Positions 8,365-16,869 of a stretch of 39,702 bases of DNA are shown here, piece after piece. Both the position numbers and the translations under genes were made by a program. Positions within the stretch are counted from its first letter, which is position 1; each line of letters begins with the position of its first letter. The notes beneath the pieces were generated by a model. The model had not been told where the DNA came from, ran no database searches, and was given only the letters and a program-made list of their open reading frames with translations. Source of the DNA: Archangiaceae bacterium (lineage in GTDB: Bacteria; Myxococcota; Myxococcia; Myxococcales; Myxococcaceae); the NCBI GenBank assembly GCA_016879935.1, contig JAACJQ010000071.1, forward strand, positions 1 to 39,702. Reading direction: 5' to 3'.

Positions 8365-9842
8365 CAAGCCCCCCTCGCCGACAGCCGCGCCAGCAGCGAG
8401 TCGATGAAGCCGCCGAAGCCGCCGTTGCTCATCACCAGCACGAGATCGCCACTCCGCGCGCCCGCCGCCACCTCGTCGAGCAGCGCGGGCACGGTCGCCG
8501 CCGCCACCGAAGGAATGCCGGCGTCGGTCAGTTCCTTCGCGAGGCGCGGCACGTCGAGCTCTTCGCCTGCGGGGATCTTGTCGTGCCGCTCGGGAATCTT
8601 GATGGAGGCGCGTGAGGCGCCCTCGAAGCTCTTCGCGTACTCCGCCTGATGCAGGTTGCGGCGGCTCGTGTTGCTGCGCGGCTCGAACACGGCCCACAAC
8701 GGGCGAGAAGGCCAGCGCGACTTCACCGCCGCGATCGTCTCGCGAACCGCCGTCGGGTGGTGCGCGAAGTCGTCGATGACGAGCACGCCCGCGGGCTCTC
8801 CACGAATCTCCTGACGGCGCTTGACGCCCTCGAACGACGAGAAGCCGGCGCGAATCTCGTCAGCGGAAAGCCCCAGTCCGCGCGCGCACGCGTACACGCC
8901 GAGCGCGTTCTCGAGGTTGTGTCTGCCAGCCATCGGCAAGAGGAACTCGCCCTGCGCCATGCCGTTTTCGACGACGACGAAGCGAACACCTTCAGGGCCA
9001 AGGCGAACGTTCGTTCCAACCACGTCGGCCGTCGCGCCTTCGTGACCATCGTACGTCGTCACCTTCGCCTTCGAAGCGCGCGCGAGTCGAACGGCACTGG
9101 GCCAGGCAGCGCTCACCGCGACGTGACCATCGGCCGGCACGAGCGCCATCAGCTTCTCGAAGCTTGACTCGTAGTGCGCGAGGTCGCGGTAGATGTCGGC
9201 GTGATCGAGCTCGATGCTGGTGAGGATCACACTCCTGGGCTGGTAGTGCAGAAACTTGGGGCCCTTGTCGAAGTACGCGGTGTCGTACTCGTCACCTTCG
9301 ACCACGAAGTGCGGCCCGCGCCCGAGCCGGTAGTTGCCCGAGTAGTTCTTCGTGACGCCGCCGACGAGGAAGGTGGGATCTCGCCCGGCCGCAGCGAGCA
9401 CGTGCCCCATGAGCGAGCTCGTCGTGGTCTTCCCATGCGTTCCCGCGACGACGACCGAGTGACGCGACTTCAAGAAGAGCGAGCCCAGCGCCGCGGGGAA
9501 GCTCATCTGCTTCACGCCACGTTCACGCGCCGACGTCGCCTCGGGGTTCACCCGACGAATCACGTTGCCGATGATGACGAGGTCGGCGCGCGCGGCGTCG
9601 AGGTTCTCGGGCTTGTACGGCGTCATCGCGGGAATGCCCCACGTGCGCAGCATGTCGCTCATCGGCGGGTACACGTTCTCGTCGCTGCCCGTCACCTCGT
9701 AGCCCGCGGCCTTCAGCATGCCGGCGAAGCTGCCCATGCCGGTGCCGCCGACACCCACGAGGTGAATGCGTTTGATGGACGAAGGATCGATCGTCGCGAG
9801 CACGTTGCCGTTGTCTGTGTCGGTCATCGCCGTCGGTTCCAT
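8364..9842 (-). CDS. mpl: UDP-MurNAc : tripeptide ligase (Mpl)
   Basis: A 492-residue Mur-ligase. The N-terminal UDP-sugar domain has HLVGVGGTGMGSFAGMLKAAG, the ATP loop is GTHGKTTTS (Gly134-Thr140), the central domain has ELDHADIY and NLENALGVYA, and the C-terminal domain begins near DDFAHHPTAV. Mpl attaches the recycled tripeptide L-Ala-gamma-D-Glu-meso-DAP to UDP-N-acetylmuramate in the cytoplasm, feeding murein fragments back to MurF. The GVGGTGMG / SDENVYPPMS pattern favours Mpl over MurC. The start is ATG 9842, sharing one base with the upstream VOC stop (TGATG); the GTG one codon earlier is an alternative. An LD-carboxypeptidase gene, whose product makes the tripeptide from tetrapeptide, lies about 1.6 kb upstream on the same strand. 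Confidence 0.93.
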   Translation of the reverse strand: MEPTAMTDTDNGNVLATIDPSSIKRIHLVGVGGTGMGSFAGMLKAAGYEVTGSDENVYPPMSDMLRTWGIPAMTPYKPENLDAARADLVIIGNVIRRVNPEATSARERGVKQMSFPAALGSLFLKSRHSVVVAGTHGKTTTSSLMGHVLAAAGRDPTFLVGGVTKNYSGNYRLGRGPHFVVEGDEYDTAYFDKGPKFLHYQPRSVILTSIELDHADIYRDLAHYESSFEKLMALVPADGHVAVSAAWPSAVRLARASKAKVTTYDGHEGATADVVGTNVRLGPEGVRFVVVENGMAQGEFLLPMAGRHNLENALGVYACARGLGLSADEIRAGFSSFEGVKRRQEIRGEPAGVLVIDDFAHHPTAVRETIAAVKSRWPSRPLWAVFEPRSNTSRRNLHQAEYAKSFEGASRASIKIPERHDKIPAGEELDVPRLAKELTDAGIPSVAAATVPALLDEVAAGARSGDLVLVMSNGGFGGFIDSLLARLSARGA

Positions 9843-10189
9843 CACGGCGCAGCGGGATCGTCGAAGAGAAACTCGAACGTCAGCCCGTCGGCGTCACGCA
9901 CGTAGAGCCGGCCGTGCACGTCCTGCGACGCAAGCTGGAGCGCCTCGACTCGCGCGAGCAGCGACGCACGCTCGGCGGCCGTGACCTGGAACGCGAGGTG
10001 TTCTCCGAACGAATGACCGAGTGGATCTCCTTCGCGCCAGGGAACGACGGCGAGCTGAAGCGCTCCAATGCGGAAGAGGTCGTGGCCAGGGCCCTTCGAC
10101 TTCTCGGCGCCAAACAACGCGACGAGCACGGCAGCGGTGGCTTCGGGGTTGCGGCTGGTGAGACCGACGTGGTGCAGAACGGCGTTCAT
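9842..10189 (-). CDS. VOC/glyoxalase-fold protein
   Basis: A 115-residue single-domain protein of the vicinal oxygen chelate superfamily: LHHVGLTSRNPEAT at the start (His7 as a probable metal ligand), GEHLAFQV in the middle and GRLYVRDADGLTFEFLF at the end (Glu in FEF as the second typical ligand). Such proteins act as glyoxalases, epimerases, dioxygenases or resistance proteins; the substrate cannot be predicted. ATG 10189 is preceded by GGAG six bases upstream, better than any longer start. It is the first gene of the run to Mpl, TlpA-like, phosphatase and TPR genes, so the 164-bp gap upstream probably holds their promoter. Confidence 0.85.
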   Translation of the reverse strand: MNAVLHHVGLTSRNPEATAAVLVALFGAEKSKGPGHDLFRIGALQLAVVPWREGDPLGHSFGEHLAFQVTAAERASLLARVEALQLASQDVHGRLYVRDADGLTFEFLFDDPAAP

Positions 10190-10353
10190 GGTGACTCCGT
10201 GGGCAAGCGCGCACACAGGTGCGACGCGCCGCCGTCCACGGGTCCTCGCGTGGGCCCACCCCACGCCGGACATCATCCTCGAGAGAGGTGCTCGGGGCTC
10301 ACCGTGAACCGAGCTGCCTTTTCTGGAAGGTTGGGCGTGACGACTCTACCGGG

Positions 10354-11421
10354 TCAGAGCACGTCGAGCACCGACTCGTGAAACGCCTGCCTGAACGACC
10401 GAATCTGAACGTTCGCGCGACCGAACACGACGCGGTTGGTGAGCAGCGTCACCACGAGCTCGCGATCGAGATCGATCCACAGGCTGGTGCCGGTGAAGCC
10501 GAGGTGACCGATGGCGCCGCGTGGGCCCGCGCGGCCAAAGCGTGGACCACACGAAGCGCCCTCTGCCGACGGTGTGTCGAAGCCGAACGTGCGCGTGCTG
10601 CCAGGCGTCGCGGAATCGACGCTCCACCCGAGCGGAGACACGAGCCACCCATCGAGCACGGCCTGACCGAACCGCGAGACGTCGGCGGCCGTCGAGAAGA
10701 GCCCGGCGTGACCCGCGACGCCGTTCATCACCCACGCGTTGTCATCGTCGACTTCACCCGGGCGTGACGGCCACGTCTGGCACTGCCACATCGACTCCTG
10801 GCCCGGAGCCGGCTCTCTCGGCCGCGTGCCTCCGGTGTCGACGACGTGCGGCGAGCGCGGACGAAAACAACTCGAGAGCCCCAGCGGAGCGGCGACTTCT
10901 TCGGTGAACGCCTCGTCGAGCGGCTTCTTCGTCAGGGTCGCGATCGCTTCGCCCAGCAGAATGAAACCGAGATCGCTGTAGACGGCTGCCGCACCGACTG
11001 CGCGCTCGGCAGAAACGTCGAGCACGCGCGCGACGACCTCGTCACGAACGCGCCGCTGCAACTCGGGCGTGGGGCGTTCGAACAGCGCGGGGTGCTCCTT
11101 CGCCACCTGCGCGAAGAACGGAAGAAACGCAGGCAGGCCTGAACGATGAAACGCGAGGTCGGCGAACGTCGCGTCGACTCGAGCGTTGGGCAGCAGGGTG
11201 CGAACCGGCGCGCGCACGTCGAGCGCTCCACGTGCCGATAGGCGGCAGAGCATCGCGGTGGTGCTCATCACCTTCGTGACCGACGCGAGATCGAACACCG
11301 CCTCGGCCGGCGCGTTGCCGCCCTCGTAGACGAGCTGCCCCTTCGAACGAACGACGGCTCGCGCCTGCGAGAACACGCGATCGTTCACGCCACGTGAGAG
11401 CAGCTCGTCGAGCGACTTCAC
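10354..11421 (-). CDS. serine beta-lactamase-fold hydrolase
   Basis: A 355-residue protein of the class C beta-lactamase / esterase family (Pfam beta-lactamase type). The nucleophile motif is SVTK (Ser47-Lys50), the second motif is YSD (Tyr148-Asp150, Asp replacing the usual Asn), and the third is the HLGFTGT box near residue 310. There is no signal peptide, so it is cytoplasmic, unlike periplasmic AmpC enzymes. GTG 11421 is chosen because it overlaps the LD-carboxypeptidase stop as GTGA; longer frames run into that gene. Coupling to a murein tetrapeptide carboxypeptidase suggests a substrate among recycled muropeptides (amidase, esterase or DD-peptidase). That is inference; drug resistance is not implied. 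Confidence 0.88.
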   Translation of the reverse strand: MKSLDELLSRGVNDRVFSQARAVVRSKGQLVYEGGNAPAEAVFDLASVTKVMSTTAMLCRLSARGALDVRAPVRTLLPNARVDATFADLAFHRSGLPAFLPFFAQVAKEHPALFERPTPELQRRVRDEVVARVLDVSAERAVGAAAVYSDLGFILLGEAIATLTKKPLDEAFTEEVAAPLGLSSCFRPRSPHVVDTGGTRPREPAPGQESMWQCQTWPSRPGEVDDDNAWVMNGVAGHAGLFSTAADVSRFGQAVLDGWLVSPLGWSVDSATPGSTRTFGFDTPSAEGASCGPRFGRAGPRGAIGHLGFTGTSLWIDLDRELVVTLLTNRVVFGRANVQIRSFRQAFHESVLDVL

Positions 11422-12302
11422 GCGAGGCCCTCGAGGCACTCGAGCCGCTTGTTCGACGCGTCGAGGCGCACGCGCGCTCCGAGCACCACTGGCTGGTTCA
11501 CCGCGCCGTGACCGATGGGCAGGCCCGCGAGCACTGGAACGCCGAGCGTGCCCGTCAGCTCGGAGAGCAACTGCGCGCTCGTGAACGAGGCGCCCTTCTC
11601 TTCGCAGTCGGTGAACTCGCCGAGCACGACGCCGACCACACCTTCGAGTGCGCCCGCGAGCTTCAGGTGCGTCCACATGCGGTCGATTCGGTACGGCCGC
11701 TCACCGACGTCTTCGAGCAACAGCACCGCGCCCGAGAGTGACGGCATGAACCGCGTGCCAACGAGGCTCGCGAGCAACGAGAGGTTTCCGCCGACGAGCG
11801 CCCCTTCTGCCTGACCGGGCGTGACGGTGTCAGCCCCCATCAGCGGAGCCACCCGCCGGCCCTCGAGCACCTCGAACGTTCGGGCGACGACGTCGGCCGG
11901 CTGGGTGCCCAACTGCGTCACCACCGGGCCGTGCACCGAGCGCCACCGCCGCGCCTGCCACGCGAGGTGGAGCGCCGTGATGTCGGAGAACCCCACCACC
12001 GTCGCCGCGCGCTTGAAGGTCAGCGACTCGAGCAACCGCATCGCGCCATAGCCACCACGCGCCGCGATGATCGTTCCCAACTCCGCGTCGTCGAGACACC
12101 GCTGCAAGGCACGCGCGCGCGACTCGTCGGAGCCTGCGAGATAGCGAAACGTCTCACCAGCCTCGGGCGCGACCTCGACGCGATACCGGCCCGCCAGCAC
12201 CGCCAGCCCCTTCTCGAACCGCTCGCGATCGAACGGCCCTGACGGCGCCACCACTCCGAGACGGGAGCCGGGCGAAAGCACCGGCATGGCAGAGAACGAC
12301 AT
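11418..12302 (-). CDS. ldcA: LD-carboxypeptidase, peptidase family S66
   Basis: A 294-residue protein of the LdcA/MccF family. It shows GGYGAMRLLE followed by GFSDITALH (nucleophile Ser106), LLLEDVGERPYRIDRM (Glu197) and LPIGHG (His265), the Ser-Glu-His triad of S66 enzymes. LdcA removes the terminal D-Ala from cytoplasmic murein tetrapeptide, giving the tripeptide used by Mpl, which is encoded on the same strand nearby. The MccF branch instead cleaves microcin-type conjugates, and the fold alone does not exclude this. The start is ATG 12302, with AAGGGAG 14 bases upstream; ATG 12287 is possible. Only 30 bp separate it from the divergent gene at 12333. Confidence 0.88.
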   Translation of the reverse strand: MSFSAMPVLSPGSRLGVVAPSGPFDRERFEKGLAVLAGRYRVEVAPEAGETFRYLAGSDESRARALQRCLDDAELGTIIAARGGYGAMRLLESLTFKRAATVVGFSDITALHLAWQARRWRSVHGPVVTQLGTQPADVVARTFEVLEGRRVAPLMGADTVTPGQAEGALVGGNLSLLASLVGTRFMPSLSGAVLLLEDVGERPYRIDRMWTHLKLAGALEGVVGVVLGEFTDCEEKGASFTSAQLLSELTGTLGVPVLAGLPIGHGAVNQPVVLGARVRLDASNKRLECLEGLA

Positions 12303-12332
12303 GACGTGGTTGTACACTCCCTTTGAGCCCTC

Positions 12333-13223
12333 ATGGCCGTTCACGAGTACCGCCCAGCCGCGCCGAAGAAGCCGCCCCGCCCGAAGTTCCCCGTGCCGTG
12401 GGGGCTCTTCGTCGTGCTCGCCGTCTACGCCCTCGCGGTCGTCGGCTACATCTGGAAGACGTACTGGGAGTCGCCCGAGTACCAGGCGGCCGAGCACTAC
12501 GCGAAGGCGCTCTCGTTGCTGGGCGTCGACGACGGCCGAAAGTGCACCCAGCCACAGCTCGAAGCGGCCTTCGGTCACGTGCTCGAAGCGGCGCGGCTGA
12601 TTCCCGAGAACAAAGACCTCGCCACGCACACCGAGCGGCTGCGATGGCGCTTCGACGAACGCGGCTTCAAGTTGAACCCCGACTTCGCGCGCAAGGCCGA
12701 GCTCGTGTCGAAGGCGGCGCAGCGCGTGGAGGAAGAGCGGTCGCCGTGGCTCGCCGTCGGCTCGAGGGATCGCGGCTGGGCGCCTGATCAGCTGCTCGCG
12801 GGTCCCGAGCGGGTCGTGTGGTGGTCGTCGCCCGGAGTCGTGCTCATCATCGCGGTCTGGGTCTACGGCCAGTTCGGCGCGAAGAAGGCGCGTGAGAAGG
12901 AGCGTGAGGAGAACCTGAAGAAGGCCGAAGCCGACGCGCAGAAGCTCGGAAGCTGGCGTGAGGGGCTCGGCGAAGCGCCACGCAAGTACGAAGCGGCCGA
13001 TGAAGACGAAGGCGACTCGACGATCGCCGAGCCACCACCTGTGCCGAAGCCGCGCACGACGAACTCCGGCCGGCCTGCGGTCGCCAGAACGAGCAGCCCT
13101 GGCCGACCCGCCGTCTCGAAGAGCTCGCCTGGAAGACCCGCCGTGAAGAGCTCTCCCGGGCGCAATGCGGTGAAGAGCAGCGGCAGCCGCCCCGCCGTGA
13201 AACGGAAAGACGAAGACTCATGA
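12333..13223 (+). CDS. two-TM membrane protein with GRPAV-repeat tail
   Basis: A 296-residue protein I do not recognise. It has a proline/lysine-rich N-terminus, a first membrane segment at about 22-42 (GLFVVLAVYALAVVGYIW), a soluble helical domain at about 45-160 that may be periplasmic, and a second membrane segment at about 165-184 (SPGVVLIIAVWVYG). A highly charged helix follows (KKAREKEREENLKKAEAD). The last 50 residues hold five near-copies of (S)PGRPAV spaced 9-11 residues apart. By the positive-inside rule both ends should be cytoplasmic. No clear ribosome binding site precedes ATG 12333. The stop overlaps the creatininase start (ATGA), so the two are coupled. Confidence 0.82.
   Translation: MAVHEYRPAAPKKPPRPKFPVPWGLFVVLAVYALAVVGYIWKTYWESPEYQAAEHYAKALSLLGVDDGRKCTQPQLEAAFGHVLEAARLIPENKDLATHTERLRWRFDERGFKLNPDFARKAELVSKAAQRVEEERSPWLAVGSRDRGWAPDQLLAGPERVVWWSSPGVVLIIAVWVYGQFGAKKAREKEREENLKKAEADAQKLGSWREGLGEAPRKYEAADEDEGDSTIAEPPPVPKPRTTNSGRPAVARTSSPGRPAVSKSSPGRPAVKSSPGRNAVKSSGSRPAVKRKDEDS
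13068..13199 (+). repeat. five GRPAV repeats encoding a basic tail
   Basis: Inside the two-TM protein, residues 246-289 carry GRPAV, GRPAV, GRPAV, GRNAV and SRPAV at a spacing of 11, 10, 9 and 9 residues, usually preceded by SSP. The units are rich in Pro, Ser, Arg and Lys, so the tail should be disordered and basic. The DNA repeats too (ggccggcctgcggtc, ggccgacccgccgtc, ggaagacccgccgtg), which points to expansion by duplication. Confidence 0.85.
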
Positions 13224-13945
13224 ACCACCTCGCAGCGCACCTGGCGTGGCCCCGCGTGAAGGCGCTCGCGACCGCGAACGCGTGGGCGTTGTTGCCCATC
13301 GGCTCCACCGAAGCGCACGGCCCACACCTGCCGCTCAACGTCGACGTCGTCATCGCGCAAGAGGTCTGCCGTCGCGTCGGGCTCGTGCACGAGACCGTGG
13401 AGTTCCCCGCCGTCACGTACTCGCTCACCGACTTCGCCGCGCCGTTCGCGGGCACCGTGAGCCTCGCCGCCGAGACCGCGAAGGCGATGCTGGTGAACGT
13501 GATTCGCGGCATCGGGAGCGCCGGCTTCGGCCGCATCTGCGTCATCAACCACCACCTCGAGCCCGCGCACTTCAAGGTGGTGCACGCCGCGGCGACCGAG
13601 GCGGGAACCGGCGCCACCTTTCGCGTCGTCGTGCCTGACCATCGCCGCAAGCCCACCGGCCCGCTGCTCGGAGACGAGTTCATGCACGGCGGCAGTCACG
13701 CAGGCAGCTACGAGACCTCGCTCATGCTCGCCGCAGCTCCGCAGTTGGTGAACGACGAAGCGCGCCGCGCGCTGCCCTCGCTGAACGTCGATCTGCCCGG
13801 CGCCATCAAAGCCGGGGCGACCAACTTCCTCGAAGCGGGCGGACCCGAGGCGTACTTCGGAGCTCCGGCAGACGCGTCGGCCGCCGAGGGCCAGCGGCTC
13901 TTCGAGATCATCACCCGCGCGACGCTCGACGCGATGAACGGCTGA
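13220..13945 (+). CDS. creatininase-family amidohydrolase
   Basis: A 241-residue protein of the creatininase/MftE/FAPy-deformylase family. The N-terminal metal motif GSTEAHGPHLPLNVD gives Glu31, His33 and Asp42. A second block, FGRICVINHH, lies near 103-112, and HAGSYETS (His160, Glu165) supplies the last ligand. Such enzymes use two divalent metals to cleave cyclic amides or formamides, or to trim peptides. No mycofactocin precursor or pyrimidine genes are adjacent, so the substrate stays open. The ATG overlaps the stop of the GRPAV-tail gene (ATGA). Confidence 0.9.
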   Translation: MNHLAAHLAWPRVKALATANAWALLPIGSTEAHGPHLPLNVDVVIAQEVCRRVGLVHETVEFPAVTYSLTDFAAPFAGTVSLAAETAKAMLVNVIRGIGSAGFGRICVINHHLEPAHFKVVHAAATEAGTGATFRVVVPDHRRKPTGPLLGDEFMHGGSHAGSYETSLMLAAAPQLVNDEARRALPSLNVDLPGAIKAGATNFLEAGGPEAYFGAPADASAAEGQRLFEIITRATLDAMNG

Positions 13946-14060
13946 GAACGAACCGGGCGCGCGACGCAAGGGCCGACTGTTCACGGCAGGTGGCAGTGAG
14001 GCACACCTTCCGTGCGAACAACACGCGACGCGCCGTCGAAGTCGGGCAATTATCCCGCGC

Positions 14061-15425
14061 ATGCGCACCCCCGCTTGCGTGCTCCTCATTCTTCTGGCGA
14101 CCAGTGCGTTCGCCGGGCCGAAGAAGAAGCCTGCCGCCGCGAAGCCCGCTTCCGGAAAACCTGCCGTCGTCGTCGATGCTCCGCCTGCGATGGCGCGGCT
14201 GCTTCAGAGCACACTGGGCACGCGCTTCGCGGCCACCATCAACACCAACGCCATCTCGGACTCGCCGACGGCGAAAGAGGTTCGCTCGCTGACGGTACCG
14301 GCGAAGGCGATCGCGGTCGTGCTCGCGCGCTCGGCCGGTGACTCGTGGTCGGTCACGGTGCTCAACGGCGCCGACGGAACGCCGCTCGAGAATCAGGTCT
14401 TCCGCGCCGCTGCTCGCAAGCCGCTCAAGGCGCTGCCGAAGAACGTCGCCGGCGCCATCGTGCTCGCGTGCGCGACGGGCCAGGCGCCTCCCGCAGAGGC
14501 CGCGCCCCAGGCAGAGCCCCCGAAGACGGAGCCGAAGGTCGCCGAGACGAAACCGGAGCCGGCGAAGAAGACCGAGGTCGCGACGAAGACCGAGCCGCCG
14601 AAGAAGGAGGTCACCAGCAGCACGACCACCACCTCCAGCTCCAGCTCCACGTCGAGCGAGACCACCATCTCGTCGTCGACGAGCGCGCCAACGACGCCTT
14701 CGCCGCTGCCCGCGCTGCGGGTCGGGCTGGGCTTTCGCGGCTTCGGCCGTTCGCTCACCTGGGCCGGAGACCCCGAGCAGGCGCTGGCGAAGTACGGCCT
14801 CACCTTCGCGCCAGCCGTCGCGCTCGACGCGACCTGGTACCCGGGAGCGCACGTCACCTCGGGCGTGCTCGCGAACCTCGGCGTGGCCTTCGCGGGTGAC
14901 ATCGCGGTCGGCGTCTCGTCGAAGCAAGACACGTCGAAGTTCGGCACGCGCGCCGATCGCTTTCGCATCAGCGCCGCGTTTCGTCAGCCGTTCGGCTCGG
15001 TGTTCTCGGTCGAGGCCGTCGCCGGCGCCTCGCTCCAGCGCTTCTCGATCGACCCCGTCGCCGCCAACGACGGCACACCGCGCCCCAACATTCCGAGCGT
15101 CGCGTTCACCGGCCCGCGCGGCGCCGTCGGCGTGCGGCTCGTCAAGCTCGGCCCCGTCGGCGTCGACGCGATGGGTGGCTTCACGTTCCTCGTCTCGACG
15201 GGTGAGCTGGGCACTGACGCCTACTTCAAGCGGGCGCGCGGCTTCGGCGTCGACGCAGGCGCTGGCGTCTCGGTCGAGCTCGTCGACAACCTGCATCTGC
15301 GGGCTTCCTTCGACTGGACTCGCTACTTCCTCACCTTGAACCCGGAAGAAGGCGCGCGCTTCACCGCTCCTTCGGCGTCGGATCAGTACCTCGGCGGTTC
15401 AGTGGCACTGCAGTGGGTGATGTAG
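14061..15425 (+). CDS. outer-membrane beta-barrel protein with PKT/Ser linker
   Basis: A 454-residue exported protein. A signal peptide covers residues 1-18 (MRTPACVLLILLATSAFA). A soluble N-domain of about 110 residues follows (residues 35-145), then a low-complexity linker of Pro, Lys, Thr and Glu ending in a Ser/Thr run (about 145-215). The C-terminal 240 residues alternate polar and hydrophobic residues in strands of 9-12 (LRVGLGFRGFGRSLTW, SGVLANLGVAFAGDIAVGV) and end in a barrel-type strand, YLGGSVALQWVM. This suits an 8-10 stranded outer-membrane barrel with a periplasmic or wall-spanning extension. I do not recognise a named family. The 115 bp upstream hold no obvious strong promoter. 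Confidence 0.8.
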   Translation: MRTPACVLLILLATSAFAGPKKKPAAAKPASGKPAVVVDAPPAMARLLQSTLGTRFAATINTNAISDSPTAKEVRSLTVPAKAIAVVLARSAGDSWSVTVLNGADGTPLENQVFRAAARKPLKALPKNVAGAIVLACATGQAPPAEAAPQAEPPKTEPKVAETKPEPAKKTEVATKTEPPKKEVTSSTTTTSSSSSTSSETTISSSTSAPTTPSPLPALRVGLGFRGFGRSLTWAGDPEQALAKYGLTFAPAVALDATWYPGAHVTSGVLANLGVAFAGDIAVGVSSKQDTSKFGTRADRFRISAAFRQPFGSVFSVEAVAGASLQRFSIDPVAANDGTPRPNIPSVAFTGPRGAVGVRLVKLGPVGVDAMGGFTFLVSTGELGTDAYFKRARGFGVDAGAGVSVELVDNLHLRASFDWTRYFLTLNPEEGARFTAPSASDQYLGGSVALQWVM

Positions 15426-15471
15426 GCCCCACCCTCAACGATCACTTTCTCGAATCGCAGTACGCGTGAGT

Positions 15472-15487
15472 TGCGCTAATGGGCGCA
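15472..15487. promoter_or_regulatory. possible LysR operator upstream of the LysR gene
   Basis: TGCGC-N6-GCGCA forms a 5-bp inverted repeat 41-56 bp upstream of the LysR start. LysR regulators often bind a short dyad in their own promoter, but this lacks a clean T-N11-A spacing and could be chance. Confidence 0.2.
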
Positions 15488-15527
15488 CGCCGTTACGTCC
15501 GCACGACCTGAAAGGCCGAGGTGCTCA

Positions 15528-16418
15528 ATGCAGTTGGAGTCGCTCAAGATGTTCGTCGATGTCGTCGAGACGGGTTCGTTCTCGCGCGCGGCGCAGCTCA
15601 ACCACGTCACGCAGAGCGCGGTGAGCCAACAGATTCGGGCGCTCGAGACGCGCTACGAGCAGCGGCTCCTCTCACGCAGCGCGCGGCAGGTGACGCCGAC
15701 GCCGGCGGGTGAGCGGCTGTTCCGCGGGTGCAAAGAGATTCTGGCGCGCTTCGCCGAGGTCGAAGGCGAGATTCGCGAGCAGGCGATGGACATCTCGGGC
15801 ACGTGCAACGTGTCGGCGATCTACTCCGTCGGTCTGCACGAGCTGTCGAACGTGCAGCGCGAACTGCTGCGCTCGCACCCGAAGGTGAACCTGCGCCTCA
15901 ACTACCGCCGGTCTGATCAGGTCTATGACGACGTGATTCTCGGCGCGGCCGATCTCGGCCTCGTCGCGTACCCGCAGCAGCGCGCGGGCGTCGACATCAT
16001 TCCTTTCCGCGAAGACAAGCTGGCGGTCGTGCTGCCGCCGAACCACGCGCTCGCCTCGAAGGCGAAGATCTCGCTCAGCGCCGTCGCGGGCCTGCCCTTC
16101 ATCTCGTTCGATCGTGAAGCGCCGTCACGCAAGGGCATCGACAAGCTCTTCCGCGACAAGGGGCTCGAGCTGAACATCGCCATGGAGCTCGACAACGTCG
16201 AGACCATCAAGCGCGCCGTCGAGCTCGGCCTGGGCATCTCGGTGCTGCCGCAGCCGACCGTGTATCAGGAGGTCACGCAGGGCACGGTCGTCGCCAAGCC
16301 GTTCGCCGAGGGCACGTTCACCCGCCCCATCGGCATTCTGGTTCGCAAGGGCAAGTACCTCTCGCGCGCGTCGCAGGCGGTGCTCGACACCTTCAAGAAG
16401 CTCACTGTCGAGGAGTGA
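15528..16418 (+). CDS. LysR-family transcriptional regulator
   Basis: A 296-residue LysR regulator. The winged helix-turn-helix is at residues 1-60 (MFVDVVETGSFSRAAQLNHV, QSAVSQQIRALE), a linker helix follows, and the effector-binding periplasmic-protein-like domain runs from about 88 to 290. The length is typical. The start has GAGGTG five bases upstream. The gene is followed by a GNAT acetyltransferase 7 bp away and faces the TRAP transporter operon. A role in controlling the transporter or its own operon is possible but not shown. Confidence 0.94.
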   Translation: MQLESLKMFVDVVETGSFSRAAQLNHVTQSAVSQQIRALETRYEQRLLSRSARQVTPTPAGERLFRGCKEILARFAEVEGEIREQAMDISGTCNVSAIYSVGLHELSNVQRELLRSHPKVNLRLNYRRSDQVYDDVILGAADLGLVAYPQQRAGVDIIPFREDKLAVVLPPNHALASKAKISLSAVAGLPFISFDREAPSRKGIDKLFRDKGLELNIAMELDNVETIKRAVELGLGISVLPQPTVYQEVTQGTVVAKPFAEGTFTRPIGILVRKGKYLSRASQAVLDTFKKLTVEE

Positions 16419-16425
16419 CCCTGCC

Positions 16426-16869
16426 ATGCCGTTGGTCGTTCGCAGGGTGAAGGTGTCTGACTTGCCGGTGCTCGAGACGCTCGAGCTCGAGACGACGAAG
16501 CGGTTTCCCGCACGCACGCGGTGGATCGAGACGTTCCGCACGATGCTCGAGACGAGCCTGTCGGAAGAGCCCGAAGGGCTGCTCGTCGCCGACTACGACG
16601 GGCGCGCGATCGGCGTAGCGGTCGCCCGCGTGATGGGCCCGCACCCGCTCACGGGCCAGACGTTGGGGCGCGTGCTGACACTCTCGGTGGCGCCGGGGTG
16701 GAAGGCGCAGGGCATCGGAGAACGCCTGCTCAAAGAGGCCGAGGCGTACCTGAAGTCGCGCGGCTGTCAGGTGATCGCCATGTCGCTGCCCAGTGACGCG
16801 GGCGCCGAAGGTGAGCTCTTCAAGCAGGCCGGCTTCAAGGTGTCGGCCTGGGAGCTCGAGAAGAGCTGA
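16426..16869 (+). CDS. GNAT-family N-acetyltransferase
   Basis: A 147-residue GNAT protein. The acetyl-CoA loop appears as LSVAPGWKAQGIGERLLKEAE (near residues 86-105), followed by the usual beta5 strand CQVIAMSLP and the FKQAGFK segment that ends GNAT folds. Donor and acceptor are not predictable; RimI-like N-acylation or small-molecule acetylation are both possible. AGGAG at the end of the LysR gene serves as ribosome binding site, so it is probably in the LysR operon. Its stop abuts the dctM stop as TGATCA. Confidence 0.9.
   Translation: MPLVVRRVKVSDLPVLETLELETTKRFPARTRWIETFRTMLETSLSEEPEGLLVADYDGRAIGVAVARVMGPHPLTGQTLGRVLTLSVAPGWKAQGIGERLLKEAEAYLKSRGCQVIAMSLPSDAGAEGELFKQAGFKVSAWELEKS

Noticed and set aside
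13946-14060. A possible sigma-54 promoter (ggTGGCAGtgagg) ahead of the barrel gene
   Set aside because: The -12 element TTGC is missing at the required spacing.
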